From positions 1 to 10,661 of the forward strand of contig JAUIHU010000095.1 in NCBI GenBank assembly GCA_030432175.1: a stretch of 10,661 bases of DNA. The letters are read 5' to 3'. The DNA is from Verrucomicrobiia bacterium. Its GTDB lineage: Bacteria; Verrucomicrobiota; Verrucomicrobiia; Limisphaerales; JAUIHU01. A model generated the notes under the pieces. The model was not told the origin of the DNA. It did not search any database and saw only the letters and a program-made list of their open reading frames with translations. Below, piece by piece: positions 1-6,372 of the stretch (the stretch's first letter is position 1; every line of letters starts with the position of its first letter). The translations under genes and the position numbers were made by a program.

Positions 1-729
1 AAACGCATTGCCAGGATTCTGGACCAGGCCGATGCCTTGCGCGCCAAGCGCCGGGAAGCCATCGCCAAACTGGACACCTTCCTGCAGTCCACCTTCCTGG
101 ACATGTTCGGAGACCCAGTGAAGTGGTCCTCAATTGTCATGGCATCCTTAGCATCCGAAGGAAGAGGGACTTTTTCAAACGGTCCATTTGGAAGTAATTT
201 GTTGTCCTCGGAGCTTACTAAAGTAGGAGTCCCGGTAATCTACATCAGAGATATTAGCGGTGCAGAATATAAACGGGTTAGCAAGGTTTGCGTGACAGAA
301 AAAAAAGCTGCTGAGTTAGATACTTGCCAAATTCTTCCAGGAGACGTGCTAATTACTAAAGTTGGCGATCCTCCGGGGGTTTCGGCAGTTTATCCTCAAA
401 ATGAGCCTTTTGGAATTATTACTCAGGACGTAATTAGGATTAGACCCAAAAAAGAGAAAATTAACGGACTCTTCCTATCGGCATACCTAAACTCCGAATA
501 CGGTAAAAGGATGATTAGTGAAATCACCGTAGAAGCGACAAGAGCCAGATTCGGTCTTGGAGATTTTAAGAAAAAGCAAATCCCCGTGCCCCCTCTCCAA
601 CTCCAAAACCAATTCGCCGAAATCGTCACCCGCGTTGAAGCCCAGAAGCAGAAGATGCGGGAACACCTCACCCAACTCGACACCCTCTTTGCCTCGCTCC
701 AATCCCGAGCCTTCAACGGCGACCTTTGA
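1..729 (+). CDS. hsdS: Type I restriction-modification specificity subunit HsdS, C-terminal part (5' end outside window)
   Basis: This gene encodes the DNA-recognition subunit of a type I restriction-modification enzyme. It selects the bipartite target site and bridges HsdM and HsdR. The reading frame is open from base 1, so the gene enters from the left; 242 residues are visible. Visible residues 1-40 are the central conserved spacer, a charged helix (ILDQADALRAKRREAIAKLD) followed by TFLQSTFLDMFGDP, a typical HsdS junction. Residues about 41-190 form the second target recognition domain. Residues about 190-242 are the distal conserved helix, beginning IPVPPLQLQNQFAEIV and ending SRAFNGDL. 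The first recognition domain is not in the window. My base counts show a mosaic: 57% GC at 61-120, 38% at 421-480, 55% at 601-660. The recognition domain is thus AT-richer than the conserved helices on either side, as expected when such domains are exchanged between strains. hsdM is presumably upstream, unseen. Confidence 0.95.
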   Translation, partial: KRIARILDQADALRAKRREAIAKLDTFLQSTFLDMFGDPVKWSSIVMASLASEGRGTFSNGPFGSNLLSSELTKVGVPVIYIRDISGAEYKRVSKVCVTEKKAAELDTCQILPGDVLITKVGDPPGVSAVYPQNEPFGIITQDVIRIRPKKEKINGLFLSAYLNSEYGKRMISEITVEATRARFGLGDFKKKQIPVPPLQLQNQFAEIVTRVEAQKQKMREHLTQLDTLFASLQSRAFNGDL

Positions 730-750
730 CGCGCCTCCGCCCGCCCGCCC

Positions 751-772
751 GCCCAAGGCTCACGCCTTGGGC
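751..772. terminator. Strong hairpin 22 bases after hsdS, possible transcription stop
   Basis: GCCCAAGGC at 751-759 pairs perfectly with GCCTTGGGC at 764-772 around a 4-base loop (TCAC). It lies just after the hsdS stop codon at 727-729. There is no T-run after it on either strand, so it is not a canonical intrinsic terminator. It may instead belong to the larger inverted repeat it overlaps (758-879). Confidence 0.3.
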
Positions 773-879
773 TATCATGGGATGCCCCGTTGGGGCGTCG
801 GAGCCTGGCCTGAAAACGACCGAAACAAGGAAATTCTTGTGCCCCAACGGGGCAGATCATCATAACCTTGGGCGTCAGC
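758..879. repeat. Imperfect inverted repeat, two about 39-base arms
   Basis: The left arm (758-796) and the reverse complement of the right arm (841-879) align over their full length with a minority of mismatches. They share the 14-base block TGCCCCGTTGGGGC at the inner end and a GCT-ACGCC-TAT-AT pattern at the outer end. Each arm also contains its own small GCCCC/GGGGC stem. The 44 bases between them (797-840) show no gene. The structure resembles the REP/BIME class of dispersed palindromes; whether it is dispersed in this genome cannot be seen from here. Confidence 0.6.
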
Positions 880-925
880 CCTGGGGCGGGGTGTAGGCAT
901 CAGCCCCGGGACGGACCATCAGCCC
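875..925. repeat. Three short direct copies of TCAGCCC
   Basis: TCAGCCC occurs at 875-881, 900-906 and 919-925, each followed by a CTGGG, CGGGA or TGAGA-like tail. The copies are irregularly spaced (25 and 19 bases). They look like decayed pieces of the repeat family to the left rather than a regulated array. Confidence 0.4.
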
Positions 926-1055
926 TGAGACGAGGCTTAAAAGCCCACCACAAATCCAAGCCCTGGATGGGCGTCTCCTCTCGCCGAGCTGGAGCTCCGC
1001 GCTCCCAGGGCGGCGGCATCCACTTTTGACCACTGCCAAAAATGCCGTACATAAC

Positions 1056-1216
1056 GGAAAGGGGACATTCCTGTCCCCTCCCACCCCAAAGGCTGTCTTC
1101 AGCCTCACTTTTTTCTCTAAGATATGTCCCACCATGGAACACTTTGATGTTCGCGGAGAATATTGGATGCTGCGGGGCAGCATTTGGGTGGATGGGGACA
1201 GGAATTTCCCTCTCCT
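1056..1216. repeat. Palindromic MITE/REP-like element about 160 bases long
   Basis: The ends are inverted copies of one another. ATTCCTGTCCCC at 1067-1078 is matched exactly by its reverse complement at 1194-1205, and similarity continues outward and inward. Inside each end is a small hairpin at the corresponding place: AGGCTG/CAGCCT at 1090-1105 on the left and ATGCTG/CAGCAT at 1167-1183 on the right. The left end also folds on itself, with AGGGGACA (1060-1067) pairing with TGTCCCCT (1072-1079). The centre (about 1106-1166) is unpaired. No transposase gene is present, so this would be a non-autonomous element or a REP doublet. A target-site duplication was not evident by eye. Confidence 0.5.
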
Positions 1217-1278
1217 ATTTCTCTCCTTTAGAACGAGCCCACCAAAGAATCCCAGGAGCCATAAATTCTGGCTGGATT

Positions 1279-1308
1279 TGTCAGAAAAATTAGGTCATAT
1301 TTCTGACA
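1279..1308. promoter_or_regulatory. Perfect 9-bp dyad just before the AbiEi-like regulator gene, candidate operator
   Basis: TGTCAGAAA at 1279-1287 is repeated as its exact reverse complement TTTCTGACA at 1300-1308, with a 12-base gap. The right arm ends 11 bases before the ATG at 1320, overlapping the weak Shine-Dalgarno-like ACAGG (1306-1310). AbiEi-type antitoxins are known to repress their own operons by binding inverted repeats upstream, so the position fits an autoregulatory site. The function is inferred from position and symmetry only. TTGTCA at 1278-1283 resembles a -35 hexamer, but no good -10 follows at the right distance. Confidence 0.5.
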
Positions 1309-1319
1309 GGTTTGGCTAT

Positions 1320-1949
1320 ATGATTAATTATAAAACCATTGAAGATAAAATACTTAGCCGATTTTATGGCCATGGTAGGGGTCATGTCGCCACGCAAAAA
1401 GATTTTTTGGAATTGGGTTCCCGCGCTGCGATTGACAAAGCCCTGTCTCGATTGGTTGAGCAAGGAAAATTACGTCGGATTGGGCGGGGGCTTTACGAAT
1501 ACCCCAAAGTCAGCAAGCGACTTGGAGTTTTGAGTCCCAACCTGGAAAAAGTCATCGGCGCCGTGGCGAGCAAAGAGGCATTGAGACTCCAAGTCACCGG
1601 AGCGTTTGCAGCCAATCAACTACATTTGAGTGAGCAGGTACCGATGCGGGTAGTCATCCTGACCGATGGCAGGAGCCGACAAATTGAAGTCGGTTCCCAA
1701 ACGATTGAACTGAAGAAATCCAGTCTGAAACGGATGCAATTGGCGGATCGGATCAGCGGATTGGTATTCGAGGCCTTACGTTATTTGGGAAAGGAGAACA
1801 TCGGCAAACGAGAAATTGGCATACTGAGGAAACAATTAAGTCCGGATCAAAAGCGCCAGATTCAAAAAGATCTGCCTCATGCGCCCACCTGGATGCATGA
1901 CATCCTCCGTGCGATTTACAGCGAAGAAGCCACTACCCAGCATGGATGA
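1320..1949 (+). CDS. AbiEi-like / DUF6088 winged-helix antitoxin and transcriptional regulator
   Basis: The 209-residue protein resembles the DUF6088 family, relatives of AbiEi antitoxins of type IV toxin-antitoxin systems. In those systems the antitoxin represses the operon and counteracts a nucleotidyltransferase toxin. Residues about 5-65 form a winged helix-turn-helix: KILSRFYGHGRG, then LGSRAAIDKALSRLVEQGKL, then the wing RRIGRGLYEYPK. Residues about 66-140 hold the conserved block LGVLSPN, GAFAANQLHLSEQVP, VVILTDG and SQTIELK. The C-terminal part is a helical tail. I chose the ATG at 1320 because family similarity begins right there, a weak ACAGG lies 9 bases upstream, and the open frame before it (from about 1026) runs through the palindromic element and has no domain. 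The gene overlaps the toxin gene by 8 bases. Sampled GC is low (40% at 1681-1740), below hsdR, which suggests separate acquisition. The antitoxin role is inferred from family and pairing. Confidence 0.85.
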   Translation: MINYKTIEDKILSRFYGHGRGHVATQKDFLELGSRAAIDKALSRLVEQGKLRRIGRGLYEYPKVSKRLGVLSPNLEKVIGAVASKEALRLQVTGAFAANQLHLSEQVPMRVVILTDGRSRQIEVGSQTIELKKSSLKRMQLADRISGLVFEALRYLGKENIGKREIGILRKQLSPDQKRQIQKDLPHAPTWMHDILRAIYSEEATTQHG

Positions 1950-2958
1950 GTTTCTAAAAATTTCCCAAGAAGAGCAGGAAGAGCTGATCCGTGAAACGGC
2001 GAATCGTCTTTCGCTTCATCCTACACCCGTGGAGAAAGACTTCTGGGTTTGTCTGTTGTTGCGTGAGTTATTTGCGTTACCAGAGACAGGCTCCCACCTG
2101 CTCTTCAAAGGTGGCACTTCCCTGAGTAAAGCCTACCATGCCATTTCCCGGTTTTCTGAGGATATTGATGTGTCCATAGATCGATCTGTATTGGGATTTT
2201 CTGAAAGCGACGATTGGAGGACCTGGACCAAGAGTCAGCGAGATAACCGCTTGAAGAAGCTTTACAAGAGCACTGGCAAATGGATCAGAGAAACCCTGGC
2301 GCCTGTTTTGAAAAAGAATCTGGAGAGGTTGATCCCTTCCAAAGGCTGGAATCTTGAATTTCAAAATGAAACGCACGAAAGGCTCCACATTTTTTTCCAT
2401 TATCCAAGTTCCTTAAAGAGCCAATATCAGTTGAACTACGCCAAACCCTATGTCCTGATAGAATTTTCCGCCAGAGCCGATCACGAGCCCACCGAACACA
2501 AGCAGATCCAATCTTACATCGCAGAGAATTTTCCAGAGATCATCCCCAATGCGGAAATTTCCGTCAAAGTATTGGCTGCAGTGCGCACGTTTTGGGAAAA
2601 AGTAACGATTCTTCATGCCGAGTCGTCTCGTCCGAAAGGAGACTCTTACCCACCGCGTTTGGCGCGTCATGCGTATGATATCTGGCAACTCATGCAATCA
2701 GGAATTGGAGAGGAAGCGATGGAGAACCCCGATTTGCTAAAGCGTGTGTGTGATCACAAATCTGTTTTCTTTCGTCAAAAGAGGGTGGATTATCAATCAG
2801 CTTACTCTGGAAGATTATCAATCGTTCCGAATCAGGAAAGGCAGGTTGAGCTTGGAAAGGATTATAGAGAAATGAGAGAATTTTTTTTGAAACAACCTCC
2901 ACCGTTCGAGAGCATTATCGAAATCCTGAAAGAAATCGAAACCCGAATCAACCAGTGA
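1942..2958 (+). CDS. AbiEii/AbiGii-family nucleotidyltransferase toxin
   Basis: This 338-residue protein belongs to the DNA polymerase beta-like nucleotidyltransferases of the AbiEii/AbiGii toxin family. Characterised relatives bind NTPs, and some (MenT toxins) add nucleotides to tRNA acceptor ends, stopping growth. The core motif is visible: FKGGTSLSKAYHAISRFSED (residues 55-74), continuing IDV, giving the GG-T/S signature and the metal-binding Asp74 and Asp76. Further family motifs are a lysine segment RTFWEKVTILH (215-225, Lys220) and RHAYDIWQL (242-250, Asp246). All expected catalytic residues seem present, so the enzyme looks intact. I start it at the ATG at 1942, overlapping the regulator stop by 8 bases; no strong Shine-Dalgarno is seen, so translation is probably coupled to the regulator gene. 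The stop is only 3 bases before hsdR. Sampled GC at 2161-2220 is 42%. The substrate cannot be told from sequence. An anti-phage (abortive infection) role is likely but inferred. Confidence 0.9.
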   Translation: MDEFLKISQEEQEELIRETANRLSLHPTPVEKDFWVCLLLRELFALPETGSHLLFKGGTSLSKAYHAISRFSEDIDVSIDRSVLGFSESDDWRTWTKSQRDNRLKKLYKSTGKWIRETLAPVLKKNLERLIPSKGWNLEFQNETHERLHIFFHYPSSLKSQYQLNYAKPYVLIEFSARADHEPTEHKQIQSYIAENFPEIIPNAEISVKVLAAVRTFWEKVTILHAESSRPKGDSYPPRLARHAYDIWQLMQSGIGEEAMENPDLLKRVCDHKSVFFRQKRVDYQSAYSGRLSIVPNQERQVELGKDYREMREFFLKQPPPFESIIEILKEIETRINQ

Positions 2959-2961
2959 CCC

Positions 2962-5900
2962 ATGTCAAACTTCGCCTTCATTCAAACCACTCACCCTGAC
3001 CTCGCCGAGTCTGCTCTGAAGGCTGAGTCCTACATCCTGACTGATCCACGGTCCGCCTGCTTTCAGGCGCGGTACTCACTGGAGAACGCCGTTTACTGGA
3101 TTTACCGACATGAGCAGGATATTCATTGGCCCTATGACCGAACACTGGGAGCGTTGCTGCACGAACCCTCCTTCCAGAACCTGATCCCCGAAGCGGTCTT
3201 TCAAAAGGCGCGCGTCATTAAAGATCTCGGCAATCAGGCCGTGCACGGCTCCCGACCGGTCCGACAATTCGACGCCGTTCAGGCCACCAAAGAACTGCAC
3301 CACTTCCTCTACTGGCTCGCCCGAACCTATTTCACCGGCGACGCCCGACCGGCTCCGGATCTGACCTGGGACAACAGCCTTATTCCCCGTCCCGTCCAGC
3401 CAGCGCCAGCTGTCAGTCAAGAGCAACTCCAAGAGCTGGAACAGAAACTGGAGGCGCAGGTCCGCGCCAACCACGAGAAACAACGCCAACTCGATGCCCT
3501 GGACGAAACGCTTCAGCAATTGCGGGAAGAACTCGCACAGGCCAAAGCCGCTAACGAAGCGCAAACTGATACTCACGATTATTCCGAAGCCGAGACGCGT
3601 CATTACCTGATCGATCTCGAACTGCGCCGCGCTGGTTGGCCTCTCGATCAATCCCGTGACCGCGAGTACAAGGTCCAGGGCATGCCCACGCGGGATGGGA
3701 TCGGTTACGCTGATTATGTGCTCTGGGGAGATGACGGCAAACCACTGGGCGTTGTAGAAGCCAAGCGATCCAGCGCCGAACCGGAATCCGGCAAACAACA
3801 GGCCAAACTCTACGCCGATTGCCTGGAACAAATGCACGGACAACGTCCACTGATCTTTTACTCCAACGGATACGAAACCTGGTTGTGGGACGATCAACAA
3901 TACCCGCCCCGACAGGTCTCAGGATTTTACAAAAAGGAAGAACTCCGCCGCCTGATCCAGCGCCGCTCCACCCGCCAATCCCTGGACGTCGCCAAGATCA
4001 ATGAATCCATCTCCGACCGCTACTACCAGAAGCGAGCCATCGGCAGTGTCTGCTCGCACTTCGCCCAATCCAGGAGGAAAGCGCTGCTTGTCATGGCCAC
4101 GGGAACCGGCAAAACCCGCACCGCCATTGCGCTCGTGGACCTCTTACAGCGTCACAACTGGGCCAAATGTATCCTGTTTCTCGCTGACCGCATCTCCCTC
4201 GTCAACCAGGCCAGCAACGCCTTCAAAAAACACCTGCCCGGATCCAGCCCCGTCAATCTCGTCACCGAAAAAAACACCGAAGGTCGCGTCTATACCTGCA
4301 CCTATCCAACCATGATGGGATTGATTGATGAAACCAAAGACGGCGCCGCGCGGTTTGGAGTCGGACATTTTGATTTGATCATCATCGATGAAGCCCACCG
4401 CTCTGTTTACGAACGCTACGGGGAAATCTTTCGCTACTTTGACTCGCTCCTCGTCGGCCTCACCGCCACGCCGCGAGGGCAGGTCGATCGCAACACCTAC
4501 CATTTATTCGATCTCGAACAAGGCGTTCCCACTGACGCCTATGAACTCGACGAAGCAGTTCAGGATGGCTATCTCGTTCCCCCAAAGGCATCGATCGTGG
4601 ACCTGCGTTTTCCACGGGAAGGGATTTCCTACGATCAACTGAGCGAAGAAGAAAAGGTGGAATGGGAAACCCTGGACTGGGGAGATGACGCCAGCGAACC
4701 GGTTCCGGATTCTGTTCATGCTTCGGCCGTCAACCGGTGGCTGTTTAATGAAGACACCGTGGATAAGGTCCTGGAAATTCTCATGCGAGACGGAATCAAG
4801 GTCAATCAGGGAGACCAGCTTGGAAAGACAATCATCTTTGCGCGAAATCACGATCACGCCATTTACATCGAACAACGATTCAACCACCATTATCCTCAAT
4901 ACAAAGGTAGTTTTGCCCGGGTGATTGACAACAAGGCCAAGTATCCGCAAAGCCTGATCGAAGATTTTTCCATCAAAAACAAGGACCCGCAAATCGCCAT
5001 TTCAGTGGATATGATGGACACCGGCATCGACGTCCCGGAAGTCGTCAATCTGGTCTTCTTCAAACCCGTTTATTCCAAGATCAAGTTCTGGCAAATGATC
5101 GGGCGCGGCACGCGATTGTGTCCGGACATCTTCGGACCCGACCACGACAAGGAGTCCTTTCGCATCTTCGACTTCTGTTTCAACTTCGCATTCTTTGAAG
5201 AAAACCCGGAAGGCATCGAAGGCAGTGGCGGTGAAGCCCTGGGAGTGAAACTCTTCCGGCATCGGGTCCACTTGGCCGCCGCCATCCAGTCCAATCCCGA
5301 ACTCGAACCCAGCGGCCAACTCGCGCGACGAGTCATTGACCTCCTGCACGCCGAAGTCCAGGGCATGCACGAAGACAACTTCATGGTTCGACCTCACCGG
5401 CGATATGTCGAACGATTCAGAAACAGAGAAGCGTGGAACGATTTGTCGGAACAAGACATCCAGGACGCAGTGATCCATCTCGCCGGGTTGCCTTCTCAGG
5501 TGGAAGACAATGACATCGAAGCCAAGTTGTTTGACCTGAGATTGCTGAGAATGCAACTGGCACACGTTGAAGCAGATCCGGCGCAATTTGAGAAAGACCG
5601 GCAGACAGTTGTCGTGGTGGCTGAATCCCTTCAGGAAAAGGACAACATCCCGGCAGTTCGAGAGCAGTTGGACTTACTGCGATCCCTGTCGGAACCAGAA
5701 TTCTGGGAAGGCATCGACTTGGTGCGACTGGAAGAGATCCGGGTGAAACTGAGAGGGCTCGTCCACCTGATCGACAAACGAAAGCGGAAAGTTGTTTACA
5801 CTCACTTTGAAGACCAAGTCGTCAGCGTGCGGGAGGAGTCCGTCGTCTATGCGCCGAGGATGACCGGAGAGCAATACCGCAAGAAAGTCCAGGCCTACCT

Positions 5901-6366
5901 CAAAGAACACCAGGACCACATAGCGATCCAGCGTCTCAAGCAAAACCAACCCCTCACCGAAACCGACCTGCAGTCCCTCGAAACCGCGTTAGTAGAAATC
6001 GGCGCTGAAGAAGGCCAGCGCCTCCTCAGCGCCATGCTCACCCAAACCGAAGCGCCTTCCCTGGCCTGGTTTGTTCGCAGTCTGGTCGGAATGGACCGAG
6101 AAGCCGCCAAGAAAGCCTTTGCAAGATTTCTCTCCGACCGCAGCCTCACGCCTCAACAAATCCGATTCATAGAACTCATCGTCGACCAACTCACCGCACG
6201 CGGCGTCATCGAATCTTCAGCGCTCTATGAAGCGCCCTTCACTGACATTGACACCGGCGGACCGGAAGCGGTGTTTGCCGGGAAAGACGACGTGATTGAT
6301 GGATTATTTGAAACTTTGGAAGGCGTTGCGGAGAGCTTGAGGAAAACTCACGCATCATTCGGATGA
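2962..6366 (+). CDS. hsdR: Type I restriction enzyme R subunit (EcoEI-like endonuclease/translocase)
   Basis: HsdR is the ATP-driven translocase and nuclease of the type I complex. It cuts unmethylated foreign DNA with HsdM and HsdS. The 1134 residues show, in order: an N-terminal DUF4145-like helical region (about 1-125); a predicted coiled coil (about 150-200, rich in Q/L/E heptads); the HSDR_N nuclease with a PD-(D/E)xK pattern (Asp251, Glu266, Lys268 in GVVEAKR); a superfamily 2 helicase with Walker A ATGTGKT (379-385, Lys384), DEAH (476-479), TATPR (501-505), DTGIDVPEV (686-694) and motif VI QMIGRGTR (711-718); and an EcoEI-type C-terminal region (about 940-1095). All motifs are intact and I see no frameshift. 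The ATG at 2962 follows the toxin stop by 3 bases, and there is no clear Shine-Dalgarno, so coupling to the toxin gene is likely. Sampled GC (67% at 4081-4140, 67% at 5221-5280, 50% at 5521-5580) is higher than in the toxin-antitoxin genes. It ends tail to tail with lnt, 6 bases apart. Confidence 0.96.
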   Translation: MSNFAFIQTTHPDLAESALKAESYILTDPRSACFQARYSLENAVYWIYRHEQDIHWPYDRTLGALLHEPSFQNLIPEAVFQKARVIKDLGNQAVHGSRPVRQFDAVQATKELHHFLYWLARTYFTGDARPAPDLTWDNSLIPRPVQPAPAVSQEQLQELEQKLEAQVRANHEKQRQLDALDETLQQLREELAQAKAANEAQTDTHDYSEAETRHYLIDLELRRAGWPLDQSRDREYKVQGMPTRDGIGYADYVLWGDDGKPLGVVEAKRSSAEPESGKQQAKLYADCLEQMHGQRPLIFYSNGYETWLWDDQQYPPRQVSGFYKKEELRRLIQRRSTRQSLDVAKINESISDRYYQKRAIGSVCSHFAQSRRKALLVMATGTGKTRTAIALVDLLQRHNWAKCILFLADRISLVNQASNAFKKHLPGSSPVNLVTEKNTEGRVYTCTYPTMMGLIDETKDGAARFGVGHFDLIIIDEAHRSVYERYGEIFRYFDSLLVGLTATPRGQVDRNTYHLFDLEQGVPTDAYELDEAVQDGYLVPPKASIVDLRFPREGISYDQLSEEEKVEWETLDWGDDASEPVPDSVHASAVNRWLFNEDTVDKVLEILMRDGIKVNQGDQLGKTIIFARNHDHAIYIEQRFNHHYPQYKGSFARVIDNKAKYPQSLIEDFSIKNKDPQIAISVDMMDTGIDVPEVVNLVFFKPVYSKIKFWQMIGRGTRLCPDIFGPDHDKESFRIFDFCFNFAFFEENPEGIEGSGGEALGVKLFRHRVHLAAAIQSNPELEPSGQLARRVIDLLHAEVQGMHEDNFMVRPHRRYVERFRNREAWNDLSEQDIQDAVIHLAGLPSQVEDNDIEAKLFDLRLLRMQLAHVEADPAQFEKDRQTVVVVAESLQEKDNIPAVREQLDLLRSLSEPEFWEGIDLVRLEEIRVKLRGLVHLIDKRKRKVVYTHFEDQVVSVREESVVYAPRMTGEQYRKKVQAYLKEHQDHIAIQRLKQNQPLTETDLQSLETALVEIGAEEGQRLLSAMLTQTEAPSLAWFVRSLVGMDREAAKKAFARFLSDRSLTPQQIRFIELIVDQLTARGVIESSALYEAPFTDIDTGGPEAVFAGKDDVIDGLFETLEGVAESLRKTHASFG

Positions 6367-6372
6367 CACCAT

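Larger units (their letters stand above)
730..1319. other. 590-base gap without a convincing gene, rich in palindromic repeats
   Basis: I see no protein-coding gene here. The first half (730-1020) is GC-rich and made of inverted and short direct repeats. The middle (1056-1216) is a palindromic element. The last 60 bases hold a dyad before the next gene. Open frames in this stretch give low-complexity or repeat-derived peptides without recognisable domains. A segment at about 985-1008 (CTGGAGC...GCTCCCAG) can also fold into a short imperfect stem and resembles other dispersed GC-rich repeats, but I cannot count genome copies. The gap separates hsdS from the toxin-antitoxin/hsdR block, so that block probably has its own promoter. 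I did not find a convincing -35/-10 pair. Confidence 0.7.

Noticed and set aside
1026..1319. In-frame 98-codon extension of the AbiEi-like gene
   Set aside because: The extra codons run through the palindromic element and the dyad, lack any recognisable domain, and family similarity starts at the ATG at 1320.
730..1319. CRISPR array or tRNA/small RNA gene in the gap
   Set aside because: Repeats are inverted or irregularly spaced, with no regular repeat-spacer pattern, and no cloverleaf with a TTC-type T arm was found by eye.
1879..1941. Earlier start for the nucleotidyltransferase gene, overlapping the regulator by 71 bases
   Set aside because: The first 21 residues would be translated from the regulator's coding sequence in another frame and do not look like the family; the ATG at 1942 gives a normal short overlap.
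3076..3900. 274-codon open frame on the - strand inside hsdR
   Set aside because: It lies wholly opposite hsdR coding sequence with clear domains and has no recognisable motif; it is a shadow of the GC-rich codon pattern.
5002..5586. 194-codon open frame on the - strand inside hsdR
   Set aside because: Opposite the helicase motif VI region of hsdR; no domain, no ribosome binding site, same shadow effect.
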